A DNA stretch of 64,000 nucleotides from Paracoccaceae bacterium (GCA_024742695.1 JANSXY010000008.1:1-64000), one strand, 5' to 3'; shown: positions 24,758-35,106, counted from the stretch's first letter. Numbers and translations: made by a program. The notes: a model not told the origin generated them from the letters alone.

Positions 24758-25237
24758 TCAGCCGCCCGCGCGGCGTTCCGTCTTCATCGCCCAGCGACCG
24801 TCCTCCTCCGACCAGTATTGCAGCGTGAGGCCGGTGTCCGCCAGCGCCCGCCACTGGTCGCGCGCCCGCGCCACCGCCGCGGGATCGGCGCCGTCGAACA
24901 GGATGCACAGCCGTTCCAGCCCCGCGCAGTCCGCCGCCGTCACCTCGGCCCCGTCGACGGCCATCAGGCAGACCGCGCCGTTCGGCCGGTCCGCCCCCAG
25001 CGTCAGCAGGATCGGCTGCTCGGCATCGTGGTCGCCACCGGCCAGGCCGTGCGGCAGGAAGGCCGTGTCGGGCCCGTGCCAGAGCTGTTCGTCAAGCCAG
25101 GCGAGCCGGGCCGCATCGGCGCCGCGCACCGCCACCCGCCAGCCGGCATCGAGCGACCGGGCCAGAAGGGCCGGCAGCGTCGCCTCGAGCGGCGAGCGCG
25201 TCATGTGGTAAAACATCGCCTTCGGCGCGGCGGTCAT
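24758..25237 (-). CDS. holC: DNA polymerase III subunit chi (159 aa)
   Basis: The sequence (MFYHMTRSPLEATLPALLAR, DEQLWHGPDTAFLPHGLAGG, LCILFDGADPAAVARARDQW) follows the HolC family throughout. Chi bridges the clamp loader, through psi, and single-stranded DNA-binding protein at the replication fork. Its start overlaps the pepA stop by 4 bp (ATGA), the conserved pepA-holC pairing. Confidence 0.9.
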   Translation of the reverse strand: MTAAPKAMFYHMTRSPLEATLPALLARSLDAGWRVAVRGADAARLAWLDEQLWHGPDTAFLPHGLAGGDHDAEQPILLTLGADRPNGAVCLMAVDGAEVTAADCAGLERLCILFDGADPAAVARARDQWRALADTGLTLQYWSEEDGRWAMKTERRAGG

Positions 25238-26706
25238 TTGCCTTCGCAGAGATCGCGCACCAGCCGGTCGAGCGCCATCACGCCCCAGCCGCTGGCGCCC
25301 TTCGGGGCCAGCGCGGTTTCCGCCGGCGGCATCGCAACCCCGGCGATGTCGATGTGAATCCAGGGGGTTTCGCCCTTCACGAACCGCGCGAGGAACTGCG
25401 CCGCGGTGATCGCGCCGGCCGGCCGGCCGCCGACGTTCTTCATGTCGGCGATCCGCGATTTGAGCTGCCGGTCATAGCCCTCGCCCAGGGGCATCCGCCA
25501 GGCGCCCTCGCCCTCCGCCCGCGCGGCGGCGAGGAAGGCGTCGCAGAACCCGTCGTCGTTCGAAAACACCCCGGCGTTCTCGTGCCCCAGCCCGATGATG
25601 ATCGCCCCGGTCAGGGTGGCCAGATCGACCATACCGCGCGGCTTGAACCGCTCCTGCGCATACCACATCACGTCGCACAGCACGAGCCGGCCCTCGGCAT
25701 CGGTGTTGATCACCTCCACCGTGTCGCCCTTCATCGTGCGCACCACGTCGCCGGGGCGCTGCGCGCTGCCGGAGGGCATGTTCTCGACCAGCCCGACGAG
25801 GCCGACGACGTTGCAGCGCGCCTTCCTGAGCGCCAGCGTGCGCATCACGCCCGCCACCACGCCGGCGCCGCCCATGTCCATCGTCATCTCTTCCATCCCG
25901 GCGGCGGGCTTGATCGAGATGCCGCCGGTGTCGAACACAACGCCCTTGCCCACCAGCGCCAGCGGCGCCTCGCCCTTCGCGCCGCCGCGCCAGTGCATCA
26001 CCACCACTTTCGACGGGCTGTCCGATCCCTGCCCGACAGCCAGGAGCGCCCGCATCCCGAGCGTCTCCAGTTCCGCCTCCTCGAGGATCTCGATGTCGAG
26101 GCCAAGCTCCTGCATCGCGGCAAGACGGGCGGCGAAATCGTCCGTCGTCAACACGTTGGCGGGTTCGTTGATCAGGTCGCGGGTAAAGAACACGCCCTCG
26201 GCCAGCGCCGCCATCGGCGCGGCGGCGGCGGCCATCCTCTCGGGCTGGGCGACCATGATCGCCACCGGCCCCGGCTCCACGCGCTCGCCGGTGCGATGCT
26301 CGGTGAAGTCGTAGGCCCGCAAGGCCAGCCCCAGCGCCACATCGGCGGCGCGCGGATGGGCCCCGGCCAGCACCGTCGCCCCGGCCTTGCCCAGCGCCCG
26401 GCCAATCGCGGCGCCGGCCTTGCGCGCGGTGATCACGTCGGTTTTGCGCTCCAGCCGGACGACCTGAACCGCCTCGGCGGCCAGCCCGGCGGGCCAGGCG
26501 AGGTCGGCGGCCTCGCCGGGCTTGAGCTTGCCGAACGCGTCGGAGCCGACAAACCGCGCGACCGCACCCTTCATGGCCCGGTCGAGCCGCCGCGCGGCCG
26601 GGTCGAGCCGGCCGTCGCCGCCCACCAGAACGGCGATCCGCCCCCCGGCCTCGAGAAGGGCGGCGGCATCGACGGGAAGGAATCGGATCGCGGCGGGCGT
26701 GGTCAT
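25234..26706 (-). CDS. pepA: Leucyl aminopeptidase, M17 family (490 aa)
   Basis: The C-terminal catalytic domain carries the metal-binding signature NTDAEGRLVLCD, the VGKGVVFDTGGISIKPAAGM block with an active-site lysine, and the MDMGGAGVV region. The N-terminal domain is diverged, as in other PepA proteins. A hexameric dimanganese or dizinc cytoplasmic enzyme that removes N-terminal residues from peptides is expected. Full length for the family; first gene of the pepA-holC pair. Confidence 0.95.
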   Translation of the reverse strand: MTTPAAIRFLPVDAAALLEAGGRIAVLVGGDGRLDPAARRLDRAMKGAVARFVGSDAFGKLKPGEAADLAWPAGLAAEAVQVVRLERKTDVITARKAGAAIGRALGKAGATVLAGAHPRAADVALGLALRAYDFTEHRTGERVEPGPVAIMVAQPERMAAAAAPMAALAEGVFFTRDLINEPANVLTTDDFAARLAAMQELGLDIEILEEAELETLGMRALLAVGQGSDSPSKVVVMHWRGGAKGEAPLALVGKGVVFDTGGISIKPAAGMEEMTMDMGGAGVVAGVMRTLALRKARCNVVGLVGLVENMPSGSAQRPGDVVRTMKGDTVEVINTDAEGRLVLCDVMWYAQERFKPRGMVDLATLTGAIIIGLGHENAGVFSNDDGFCDAFLAAARAEGEGAWRMPLGEGYDRQLKSRIADMKNVGGRPAGAITAAQFLARFVKGETPWIHIDIAGVAMPPAETALAPKGASGWGVMALDRLVRDLCEGK

Positions 26707-26826
26707 TCTGTCTCACTCCGGGCTGGAATGGCGGCAGCCTAGCGGGGCCTCCGGGCCTTGGCCAGATAGGAGTTTCACCCCGCCCCGGTTTGGGCTAGGC
26801 AGGTAGGCGGGGATGTTTGCAGGGAA

Positions 26827-27945
26827 ATGGCCTTGGCCAGATTCGACAGATATGTGCTGTCGCTGATGCTGGCGGTGTTCGCGTTCTTCGCGCTCGTCCT
26901 GATCGCCGTCTTCTGGGTCAACCAGGCGGTTCGGCTGTTCGAGCAGCTGATCGGCGATGGACAGAGCGCGCTGGTGTTCCTCGAGATCAGTCTGCTGGAC
27001 CTGCCCAACGCCGCGCGGCTGGTGCTGCCGGTGGCGGCCTTCGTCGCCACGCTCTACGCCACCAACCGGCTGGCCGGGGAAAGCGAACTGGTGGTGATGC
27101 AGGCCACCGGGTTCTCGCCGATGCGTCTGGTGCGGCCGGTCGTGTATTTCGGCCTTGCCGTGTTGATCGTGATGTCGCTGCTGATCCACTGGCTGGTGCC
27201 GCTCAGCCGCACGGTCCTGGCCGAGCGCCGCGACGAGATCGACCGCAACATCGTCGCGGGCCTGCTGGTCGAGGGCACCTTCGTCAACCCGGTGCCGGGG
27301 ATCACGCTGTATGCCCGCGAGATCACCGAGCTGGGCGAGCTGCGCCAGACCTTCCTGTCGGATTCCCGCGGCGCGGGGGGCCGCGCCGACTACTATTCCG
27401 ACCGCGCCTACATCGTCGACCGCGACGGCGCCACGTCGCTGGTTCTCGTCGAGGGCGTGGCGATGAACGCCCTGGCCGGCCGGACGCTGGATGTCACCCG
27501 CTTCACCGACCTGACGTTCGACATCGCGCCGCCCGACGACGGTGCCAGGCGCGAGGAACTGGAGACGCGCGAGTTGTCGACCGCACGCCTGTTCGCCGCC
27601 GCGCCGGCCGATCTCGAACGCACCGGCGGCAGCCCGCTGGGGTTCCAGCGCGAGGCGCATGACCGGATCGCTACCACCCTGACGGCGGCGCTGTCGCCGG
27701 CGCTGGCGTTCTCGATCCTGATCCTGGGCGGGTTCAGCCGCATGGGGCTGGTGCCGCAGATCACGGCGGCGACGCTTCTGGTGATGTTCCTGCAACTGGT
27801 CGCCAACGCCGCGACCGACGCCGCGGCGCGCTCGGCGGCGACGATCCCGCTGTTCTACCTCAACCCGGCGCTGACCGCGGCGATCACCATCGCTGCCTTG
27901 TGGCTGGGCACCCGGCCGCGTCGATCGCGCGGGGTGGCGGCATGA
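26827..27945 (+). CDS. lptF: LPS export ABC transporter permease LptF (372 aa)
   Basis: Three transmembrane helices at the N-terminus (MLAVFAFFALVLIAVFWVNQ and following), a periplasmic beta-jellyroll-sized domain of about 150 residues and three C-terminal helices (LSPALAFSILILGGF and others) match the LptF/LptG layout. With LptG and the ATPase LptB (not in this window) it extracts lipopolysaccharide from the inner membrane. It is the first gene of the lptF-lptG-lptD-surA-pdxA-rsmA run and overlaps lptG by ATGA. Confidence 0.92.
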   Translation: MALARFDRYVLSLMLAVFAFFALVLIAVFWVNQAVRLFEQLIGDGQSALVFLEISLLDLPNAARLVLPVAAFVATLYATNRLAGESELVVMQATGFSPMRLVRPVVYFGLAVLIVMSLLIHWLVPLSRTVLAERRDEIDRNIVAGLLVEGTFVNPVPGITLYAREITELGELRQTFLSDSRGAGGRADYYSDRAYIVDRDGATSLVLVEGVAMNALAGRTLDVTRFTDLTFDIAPPDDGARREELETRELSTARLFAAAPADLERTGGSPLGFQREAHDRIATTLTAALSPALAFSILILGGFSRMGLVPQITAATLLVMFLQLVANAATDAAARSAATIPLFYLNPALTAAITIAALWLGTRPRRSRGVAA

Positions 27946-29036
27946 CGCTGTCGCTGTATCTCGCGCGGCGGTTCCTGGGCGCGATGGGCCTGGTGCTGGC
28001 GGTGTTCATGGCGCTGGTGTTCCTGATCAATCTCGCCGAGGAGATGCGCGACAAGGCCGGCACCGCCGCGGGCCTGACCGGAGCGATGGAACTGGCGGCG
28101 CTGGGCCTTCCCGCCACGCTCTACCGGATCTTGCCGCTGATCACGATCCTCGCCGCGATCGCCCAGTTCGTCGCGCTGGCGCGCTCGTCGGAACTGGTGG
28201 TGATCCGCGCCGCGGGCCGGTCGGGGCTGCGCGCGCTCGTCGCGCCGGCGCTGACCGCGCTGGCCCTTGGCGCGCTGGCCGTCGCCGTCCTCAACCCGGT
28301 CGTCGCGGCCACGAGCCGGATCACCGAGATCCGCGCCGCCCAGTTGACGGGCGAGGAACGCACCGCCCTGTCGATCAGCCGCGAGGGGCTGTGGCTGCGC
28401 CAGGGCAGCGCGACGGGGCACATCGTCGTCCATGCCGAACGCAGCAACGAGGACGGCACGGAGCTGCTCGAGACGACCTTCACCAGCTTCGATCACGAAG
28501 GCCGGCCGGTGCGCCGGATCTGGGCGCCGCGGGCGCGCCTCGCGGACGGGCGCTGGTTGCTCGAAGAGGCCAAGGACTGGGCGCTCGACGCCACCAACCC
28601 CGAGCGCGAGGCGGTGCTGCACGACCGGCTGGTGCTGGAGTCCGATCTCACCGCCGACCGGATCCGCGACGGCTTCGGCCGGCCCTCGGACCTGTCGATC
28701 TGGGATGCGGCCGATTTCGTCGTGGCGCTCGATACCGCGGGCCTGTCGAGCCGCAAGCACCGGGTCTGGATTCAGACGGAACTGGCGCTGCCGCTGCTGC
28801 TGGCCAGCATGGTGCTGGTCGGCGCGGGCTTCACCATGCGCCATGTCCGCTTCGGCGGTACGGGGCGCATGGTCCTGATGGCGATCGGCGCGGGGTTCGG
28901 CATCTATTTCCTGCGCAACTTCGCGCAGGTGCTGGGCGAGAACGGGCAGATCCCGCCGCTTCTGGCGGCCTGGGGTCCGCCCAGCGCGGCGGTCATGCTG
29001 TCGCTCGGGCTGCTGTTGCACCTGGAGGACGGATGA
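27942..29036 (+). CDS. lptG: LPS export ABC transporter permease LptG (364 aa)
   Basis: The same architecture as LptF: N-terminal helices (FLGAMGLVLAVFMALVFLINL), the conserved LVVIRAAGRSGLRALVAPAL coupling region, a periplasmic domain, and C-terminal helices ending LLASMVLVGAGFTMRHVRFG. It forms the heterodimeric permease with LptF. The start overlaps the lptF stop (ATGA at 27942), and its own stop overlaps the start of lptD, indicating translational coupling of the three genes. Confidence 0.93.
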   Translation: MTLSLYLARRFLGAMGLVLAVFMALVFLINLAEEMRDKAGTAAGLTGAMELAALGLPATLYRILPLITILAAIAQFVALARSSELVVIRAAGRSGLRALVAPALTALALGALAVAVLNPVVAATSRITEIRAAQLTGEERTALSISREGLWLRQGSATGHIVVHAERSNEDGTELLETTFTSFDHEGRPVRRIWAPRARLADGRWLLEEAKDWALDATNPEREAVLHDRLVLESDLTADRIRDGFGRPSDLSIWDAADFVVALDTAGLSSRKHRVWIQTELALPLLLASMVLVGAGFTMRHVRFGGTGRMVLMAIGAGFGIYFLRNFAQVLGENGQIPPLLAAWGPPSAAVMLSLGLLLHLEDG

Positions 29037-31153
29037 TGCTGCGCCGTCTGATCCTCGCGCTGTGGTTCGCCGCCCTGCCCGCCGCCGCGGCGGCGCAGGA
29101 TGGCGAGGAGATGGCGACGCTGGTGGCCGACAGCGTGCGCATCGATCTCGACACCCGGCTGGTGGCCGAGGGCAATGTCGAGGTGTTCTTCGCCAACCGG
29201 CGGCTGACGGCGACCGAGATCGTCTACGACCGTACCGGGGAAACCATCGAGATCACCGGGCCGATCCGTCTGACGGAGGGCGACGGGTTCGTCCTGGTCG
29301 CCGAGAGCGCCGAACTGGATCGCGACCTTCAGGACGGCATCCTGCGCTCCGCCCGAATGGTGCTCGACCAGCAGTTGCAGATCGCCTCGGCCGAGATCCA
29401 GCGCGTCGGCGGGCGCTACACGCAGATGGCGCGCGCCGTCGCCTCGTCCTGCCAGGTCTGTTCCGAAACCGCGGTGCCGCTTTGGGAAATCCGCGCCCGC
29501 CGGGTCACGCATGACACGACGGCCAGCCGGATCTACTTCGACGGCGCGCAGTTCCGGCTTGCCGGCCTGCCGCTTGCCTACATTCCGCGGCTGAAGATCC
29601 CCGATGGCAGCGTCGACCGGGCCGCGGGGTTCCTGACCCCGGAACTCAAGATCACCTCGCAGTTCGGCACCGGGCTGAAACTGCCCTATTTCCAACCGAT
29701 CGGCGACAGCCGCGACGTCACCCTCACCCCCTACATCGCCGATGGCACCAAGACGCTGGAGTGGCGCTACCGGCAGGCGTTCCGCAAGGGCAGGCTGACA
29801 TTCGAGGGCGCGCTGTCGACCGACGACCTGAGCGACGACTGGCGCGGCTACATCGATGCCGATGGCAGTTTTTCCCTGCCCTACGGCTTCGGGCTGAAAC
29901 TGTCGGGTACCCTGACCTCGGACGATGCCTACCTGCTCGACTACGGCATCTCGTCGAGCGACCGGATCGCCAACAACGCCGAGATCACCCGGATCCGGCG
30001 CGACGAGGCGATCTCGGCCGAGTTGCTGTTCTACGAGTCCCTGCGTGAGGGCGCGGCGGCGGAACGGGTGCCGCGCGTCATCGGCATCTCGTCCTGGGAA
30101 CGCCGGTTCGGCGGGCTCGGCACCGGGCGCGGCGGCCTGCGGCTGGAAGCCACCGGGATCGCCAAGCGCGGGCCGGCCAACGCCGAGGGCGACGGCCGCG
30201 ACACGCTGCGCGTGAGCGGCCGGTTCGACTGGCGGCAGGACGCGGTGCTGCGTAATGGCATGCAGATCGCCGGCCTTGCCGATCTCGCGGTCGATGCCTA
30301 TTCGATCGCCGACGACCCGAGCTTCGATACCGACCTGGTGCGCGCCCTGCCGGCGCTGGGCGCGGAACTGCGCTGGCCCTTCGCCCGTGTCGCGCCGGGC
30401 GGCGCCGTCGAGGTGCTGGAACCCGTGGCGCAGATCGTCTGGGCGCCCGACAGCCTGACCGAGGCCCCGAACGAGGACAGCACCGTGCTGGAATTCGACG
30501 AGGGCAACCTGTTCGCCATTTCGCGGTTTCCCGGCTCCGACCGGCGCGAACTGGGCGCGCGCGCCAATCTCGGCCTGACATGGACACGGCACGCCCCCGA
30601 AGGCTGGTCGGCCAGCCTGGCGGCGGGCAAGGTTTTCCGGGCCGAGGATCTCGGGCAGTTCACCAACGCCAGCGGCCTGTCGGGCACCAGTTCCGACTGG
30701 CTGGTCGCCGCGCGGCTGGAAACCGGCGGGCTGGAACTGACCAACCGCGCGCTCTTCGACGACGAGTTCGGCCTCGCGCGCGACGAACTGCGGCTGGGCT
30801 GGCGGCAGCGTCACTTCGACCTTGCCGCCAGCTACATCTGGATCGGCGAGGATCCCAGCGAGAACCGGGCCGAGGATTCGGCCGAGGTCTATCTCGACGG
30901 CGGCGTCCGGCTGGGGCGCAACTGGAACGGCGATATCGAGGCCCGCTACGATGTCACCGCCGGCCGGCTGTCGAACACCGGCCTGGGCGTGACCTATCGC
31001 AACGAATGCATTTCGGTCGATCTTTCCCTCTCGCGTCGCTACACGTCCTCCGCTAGTGTCGACCCGAGCACGGAGTTCGCCTTCGAAGTCGCCCTCAACG
31101 GCTTCGGCTCCGGGTATCAGGGCCGCAGATACCGCAACAGCTGCGGGCCGTGA
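29033..31153 (+). CDS. lptD: LPS-assembly outer-membrane protein LptD (706 aa)
   Basis: A Sec signal peptide (LRRLILALWFAALPAAAAA) precedes an OstA/LptA-like N-terminal jellyroll (VEVFFANRRLTATEIVYDRTG) and a large C-terminal beta-barrel rich in alternating aromatic strands. Conserved features are QVCSETAVPLWEIRARRVTHD, the RLKIPDGSVDRAAGFLTPEL block and the terminal NECISVDLSLSRRYTSS region. It completes LPS transport to the outer leaflet together with LptE. ATGs at 29033 and 29036 are both possible; the first overlaps the lptG stop. Confidence 0.93.
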   Translation: MMLRRLILALWFAALPAAAAAQDGEEMATLVADSVRIDLDTRLVAEGNVEVFFANRRLTATEIVYDRTGETIEITGPIRLTEGDGFVLVAESAELDRDLQDGILRSARMVLDQQLQIASAEIQRVGGRYTQMARAVASSCQVCSETAVPLWEIRARRVTHDTTASRIYFDGAQFRLAGLPLAYIPRLKIPDGSVDRAAGFLTPELKITSQFGTGLKLPYFQPIGDSRDVTLTPYIADGTKTLEWRYRQAFRKGRLTFEGALSTDDLSDDWRGYIDADGSFSLPYGFGLKLSGTLTSDDAYLLDYGISSSDRIANNAEITRIRRDEAISAELLFYESLREGAAAERVPRVIGISSWERRFGGLGTGRGGLRLEATGIAKRGPANAEGDGRDTLRVSGRFDWRQDAVLRNGMQIAGLADLAVDAYSIADDPSFDTDLVRALPALGAELRWPFARVAPGGAVEVLEPVAQIVWAPDSLTEAPNEDSTVLEFDEGNLFAISRFPGSDRRELGARANLGLTWTRHAPEGWSASLAAGKVFRAEDLGQFTNASGLSGTSSDWLVAARLETGGLELTNRALFDDEFGLARDELRLGWRQRHFDLAASYIWIGEDPSENRAEDSAEVYLDGGVRLGRNWNGDIEARYDVTAGRLSNTGLGVTYRNECISVDLSLSRRYTSSASVDPSTEFAFEVALNGFGSGYQGRRYRNSCGP

Positions 31154-31199
31154 TCGCGGCGACCCGCGTGCCACCGACGACAAAACGGACCCGCCCCAT

Positions 31200-32402
31200 A
31201 TGCGCCTTTTTCCCAGGATCGATGCCGCTCTTCTCCTTGCCGCCGTGCTGTTCGCCGGCCAGCCGGGCCATGCCCAGGCGGTGGATTTCCGGCCGGTACT
31301 CTATGTCAACAACGGTGCGATCACCGGCTACGAGCTGGACCAGCGGATCCGGTTCCTGCAGATCCTCGGCACCGATGGCAACCTGCGCGAGATGGCGCTC
31401 GACGCGCTGATCGACGACAGGCTGCGGTTGCAGGCCGGCGCGCGCTTCGGGTTCGGCGTCAGCGATGCGCAGGTTGCGGCGGGCATGGCGGAATTCGCCG
31501 CCCGCGCCAATCTCGACACCGACCAGTTCATCGCGGCGATCGGCCAGGCCGGCGTGGCGCCGGAAACCTTCCGCGATTTCGTTCGCGCCGGTCTGGTCTG
31601 GCGCGAGATGGTGCGCGCGCGGTTCAGCCAGCAGATCTCGATCCCCGATGCCGGCGCCGAACGCGCGCAGGCGATCGAAGCCGGCCGCGGCCTGCCGCCG
31701 CGGGTGCTGCTGTCGGAAATCGTGCTGGCGCGGGAACCCGGAGAGTTGCCCGAGGAACTGGTGGAGCGCGCCTCGGCGCTGGCCGCGCGGGTCGGCGGCG
31801 AAACCGCCTTCGCCGCCGCGGCGCAGCGGATGTCGACAGCCGACACCGCCGCCGAAGGCGGGCGCGTCGACTGGCGGCCACTGACCGATCTGCCCGCCCC
31901 GGTGCGCGGCGCGATCGCGACCTTGCAGCCCGGCCAGGTCTCCGCCCCGGTCGTGTCGGGCGACAGCGCCGCGATCTACCTGCTGCGGGCGGCGCGCGCG
32001 GCGGCCGAGGTCGCGCCCGAGGGCGTGCATGTCGAATACGGCGCGCTGGCGCTGGCCGATCCCGGCGATGCCGCGCGGATCGCGGCCCGCGCCGACCGCT
32101 GCGGCGACCTTTACGCCGAGGTCGAGGCCGAGGGCCAGTTGACCTTCGCGACCGAGCCCGAGGCGCGGCTGGCCGCCGATCTGCGCGCGGCCCTGGCCGG
32201 TCTGGATGCCGGCGAAACGACGGTGATCTCACGCGGCGGGGCGCCGGTGCTGGTGATGCTGTGCGCGCGGCGCGCCGGCGGGCCGTCGGACGTGCCGGGG
32301 ATCGAGGCGATGCGCGGCCTGCTGGTCAACGAGCGGCTGGCCGCCGAGGCCGAGTTGTGGCTGGCCGAATTGCGCGCCGACGCGATCCTGCGCGACCCCT
32401 GA
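31200..32402 (+). CDS. surA: SurA-like periplasmic chaperone/peptidyl-prolyl isomerase (400 aa)
   Basis: A signal peptide (ALLLAAVLFAGQPGHA) is followed by a SurA N-terminal chaperone domain (VLYVNNGAITGYELDQRIRF, MALDALIDDRLRLQAGARFG) and a parvulin-type region (RVLLSEIVLA, AAQRMSTADTAAEGGRVDWR). The isomerase domain is partly degenerate, as is common in alphaproteobacterial SurA. It escorts outer-membrane proteins, and lying directly downstream of lptD, a major SurA client, fits that role. The ATG at 31200 lies 46 bp after the lptD stop. Confidence 0.88.
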   Translation: MRLFPRIDAALLLAAVLFAGQPGHAQAVDFRPVLYVNNGAITGYELDQRIRFLQILGTDGNLREMALDALIDDRLRLQAGARFGFGVSDAQVAAGMAEFAARANLDTDQFIAAIGQAGVAPETFRDFVRAGLVWREMVRARFSQQISIPDAGAERAQAIEAGRGLPPRVLLSEIVLAREPGELPEELVERASALAARVGGETAFAAAAQRMSTADTAAEGGRVDWRPLTDLPAPVRGAIATLQPGQVSAPVVSGDSAAIYLLRAARAAAEVAPEGVHVEYGALALADPGDAARIAARADRCGDLYAEVEAEGQLTFATEPEARLAADLRAALAGLDAGETTVISRGGAPVLVMLCARRAGGPSDVPGIEAMRGLLVNERLAAEAELWLAELRADAILRDP

Positions 32403-32409
32403 GGCGGCG

Positions 32410-33396
32410 ATGACCGCGCCCGATGGCGAACGCCCCGTCGCCCTGACCTGTGGCGAACCCTCCGGCATCGGCCCGGAAATCGCCGCCCATGCCTGGGAAC
32501 GGCTGGAAGGGCGGCTGCCGTTCTTCTGGATCGGCGACCCGGCGCATCTGCCGCGCGGTGTGCCGGTGCGCGAGATCGCCGACCCCGGCGAGACCGCAAG
32601 CCACTGCGCGACCGCGCTGCCGGTGCTGCCGCATCCCTTCCCAGCGCCGAACCGGCCCGGCCGGCCGGACCCGGACAACGCCGCCGCGGTGATCGAGGTG
32701 ATCGCGCGGGCGGTGAAGCTGGCGATGACCGGCGCGGCCTCCGCCGTCTGCACCGCGCCGATCCACAAGAAGGCGCTGAAGGACGGCGCGGGCTTCGCCT
32801 ATCCCGGCCATACCGAGTACCTGGCGCATCTGGGCGGGGTCGACCGGGTGGTGATGATGCTGGCCTGCCCGGGCCTCAAGGTCGTGCCGGTGACGATCCA
32901 CATCCCGCTGGCCGAGGTGCCCGGGGCGCTGACCCCCGCGCTGCTGCGCGACACGATCCGGATCACCGCCGCGGCGATGGCGCGGGATTTCGCGACCCCC
33001 GGCGCGCGGATCGCGGTGGCCGGGCTGAACCCCCATGCCGGCGAGGGCGGCGCGATGGGCCGTGAAGAGATCGACCTGATCGGCCCGGTGCTGGACGGAT
33101 TGCGCGCCGAGGGGCTGGCGATCCTCGGCCCGCTGTCCGCCGACACGATGTTCCACGCCGGGGCGCGGGCGCGCTACGACGTGGCGGTGGCGATGTATCA
33201 CGACCAGGCGCTGATCCCGGTCAAGACGATCGATTTCGCCGGCGGGGTGAACGTGACGCTGGGGCTGCCCTTCGTGCGCACCTCGCCCGATCACGGCACC
33301 GCATTCGACATCGCCGGCCGGGGCCTGGCCGATCCGACCAGCCTGATCGCGGCCCTGCGGATGGCGCGCGACATGGCGCGGGCCCGCGCCGCATGA
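32410..33396 (+). CDS. pdxA: 4-hydroxythreonine-4-phosphate dehydrogenase (328 aa)
   Basis: [15 protein letters not shown] at the N-terminus, [36 protein letters not shown] and [20 protein letters not shown] are the conserved substrate- and metal-binding blocks of PdxA. It oxidises 4-phosphohydroxythreonine in DXP-dependent pyridoxal phosphate synthesis. It lies seven bases after surA and overlaps rsmA by ATGA, the conserved surA-pdxA-rsmA order. Confidence 0.96.
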   Translation: MTAPDGERPVALTCGEPSGIGPEIAAHAWERLEGRLPFFWIGDPAHLPRGVPVREIADPGETASHCATALPVLPHPFPAPNRPGRPDPDNAAAVIEVIARAVKLAMTGAASAVCTAPIHKKALKDGAGFAYPGHTEYLAHLGGVDRVVMMLACPGLKVVPVTIHIPLAEVPGALTPALLRDTIRITAAAMARDFATPGARIAVAGLNPHAGEGGAMGREEIDLIGPVLDGLRAEGLAILGPLSADTMFHAGARARYDVAVAMYHDQALIPVKTIDFAGGVNVTLGLPFVRTSPDHGTAFDIAGRGLADPTSLIAALRMARDMARARAA

Positions 33397-34232
33397 GCGC
33401 GATCGACGGGCTGCCGCCGCTGCGCGAGGTGATCGCGCGGCACGGCCTGTCGGCGCAGAAGCGGCTGGGTCAGAACTTCCTGCTCGACCTCAACCTCACC
33501 GCCAAGATCGCCCGCGCCGCCGGCGACCTGACCGGCTGCGACGTGCTGGAGGTCGGCCCCGGCCCCGGCGGGCTGACCCGCGGCCTCCTGGCCGAGGGCG
33601 CGCGGCGTGTCGTGGCGGTGGAGAAGGACGCGCGCTGCCTGCCCGCGCTGGCGGAAATCGCCGCCGCCTACCCCGGCCGGCTGACCGTGCTGGAGGGCGA
33701 CGCGCTGGCGCTCGACCTGTCGGCCCATCTGGCGCCGCCCTACAAGGTGGTGGCGAACCTGCCCTACAATGTCGGCACCGAGTTGCTGGTGCGCTGGCTC
33801 ACGCCGCCCGCCTGGCCGCCGCAATGGCAAAGCCTGACGCTGATGTTCCAGCGCGAGGTCGCGGAACGGATCGTGGCGCGGCCGGGCGGCAAGGCCTATG
33901 GCCGGCTGGCGATCCTCGCGCAGTGGCGGGCCGAGGCGCGGATCGTGATGACGCTGCCGGCCGAGGCGTTCACACCGCCGCCGAAGGTGCAATCGGCGGT
34001 GGTGCAGATCACCGCGCTGCCGGAACCCCGGTTCCCCGCCGACCCCGCCGTGTTGAGCCGGGTGGTCGCCGCCGGGTTCAACCAGCGCCGCAAGATGCTG
34101 CGCGCCAGCCTGCGCGGCCTGGCGCCGGACATCGAAACGCGGATCGAGGCCGCCGGGCTGAAGCCCACCGCCCGGGCCGAGGAGATATCGCTGGACGGAT
34201 TCTGCGCGCTGGCGCGCGAACTGGCACGCTGA
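33393..34232 (+). CDS. rsmA: 16S rRNA dimethyladenosine transferase (279 aa)
   Basis: [18 protein letters not shown], the SAM-binding [17 protein letters not shown] and the catalytic [11 protein letters not shown] motif identify RsmA/KsgA, which dimethylates two adjacent adenosines near the 3' end of 16S rRNA. The C-terminal [14 protein letters not shown] block is intact. It is the last gene of the LPS export operon and converges on the DUF4167 gene with only three bases between the stops. Confidence 0.96.
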   Translation: MSAIDGLPPLREVIARHGLSAQKRLGQNFLLDLNLTAKIARAAGDLTGCDVLEVGPGPGGLTRGLLAEGARRVVAVEKDARCLPALAEIAAAYPGRLTVLEGDALALDLSAHLAPPYKVVANLPYNVGTELLVRWLTPPAWPPQWQSLTLMFQREVAERIVARPGGKAYGRLAILAQWRAEARIVMTLPAEAFTPPPKVQSAVVQITALPEPRFPADPAVLSRVVAAGFNQRRKMLRASLRGLAPDIETRIEAAGLKPTARAEEISLDGFCALARELAR

Positions 34233-34235
34233 CGG

Positions 34236-34844
34236 CTATTCGGCCGCCGACGGCTCCGGGTTCGACGCCTCGCCATCCTGTGTCTTGGGCTTGCGCGGAC
34301 CGCGCGGACGGCGTTCGCGCCGCGGGGCGTTGCCCCGATCGCCGCCCTCCGCCGCCTCGCCGGTCGGCGCCGGTTCCGCGGCGACGGGCTGATCGGCCCC
34401 GCGCGCGCTTTCCGGCGTTTCCACCAGCGTGCTTTCGCCCGGTTCGGAGGTGTCGATCACATCCGCGGTGCCGGGGCTTTCGCGGCGCGGTTCGTCGCCG
34501 CGGCCGCGATCGGGCTGGCCGCCCTGGCCGGACGGGCCGGGCTGTCCCTGGCCGCCGCCGCCCTGCTGGGCCTGCCGCTGTTCCTGTTCACGCTGCAATT
34601 CTCGCTGCGCCTCGCCCAGCATCCGCGTGTAGTGCTCGGCATGTTGCAGGAAGTTCTGCTCGGCCACGCGATCGTTCGACAACTGCGCGTCACGCGCCAG
34701 CGTGAGGTACTTGTCGATGATCTGCTGCGGCGTACCGCGCACCTTGCCCTCGGGGCCCGAGGAATCGAACACGCGGTTGACGATGTTGCCGATCGAGCGC
34801 TGGCGGTTCGATTTCGAACGCGAACGGGACTTGGAAGATCTCAT
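34236..34844 (-). CDS. DUF4167 protein, basic N-terminus with disordered tail (202 aa)
   Basis: The N-terminus (SKSRSRSKSNRQRSIGNIVN, then FDSSGPEGKVRGTPQQIIDKY, LARDAQLSNDRVAEQNFLQH, AEHYTRMLGEAQRE) is the DUF4167 domain of alphaproteobacteria, followed by a Gln/Gly/Pro-rich tail ending in KR-rich RRPRGPRKPKTQ. The composition suggests an RNA-binding or ribosome-associated protein. It is usually found beside prmC, as here. Function unknown. The ATG at 34844 is chosen because the conserved domain starts there. Confidence 0.85.
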   Translation of the reverse strand: MRSSKSRSRSKSNRQRSIGNIVNRVFDSSGPEGKVRGTPQQIIDKYLTLARDAQLSNDRVAEQNFLQHAEHYTRMLGEAQRELQREQEQRQAQQGGGGQGQPGPSGQGGQPDRGRGDEPRRESPGTADVIDTSEPGESTLVETPESARGADQPVAAEPAPTGEAAEGGDRGNAPRRERRPRGPRKPKTQDGEASNPEPSAAE

Positions 34845-35106
34845 GTGCTTTCGTGCTTTTGTGCCCGACCGTGGCGCCGCGCCTGCGGGCAACCTGTCGT
34901 GGAAACGGGCGATCTTTCGCTAGGCCTACCGGGAACGACGGGTAACGAGTGGTTCAACGTTTTCGGCGGACCGTGGGGGGATGCAGACATCCGCGCCTCA
35001 CACGACCTGCTAACCATGCCCGGCGCGGCGATACAAGGGGAAATTTGCCGACAAATGACACGACTCGCGGGATTGTGCCCCGGGGATTGCCCTTGCGACC
35101 CCCGGT

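Noticed and set aside
28904-31183. 759-aa open frame on the minus strand
   Set aside because: Antisense to lptD, no recognisable motif, and its composition is that of a shadow frame.
34845-35106. A gene or RNA in the 262-bp gap between DUF4167 and prmC
   Set aside because: No frame has a start with a ribosome binding site and recognisable content, and no conserved RNA structure is visible; it probably holds the DUF4167 promoter.
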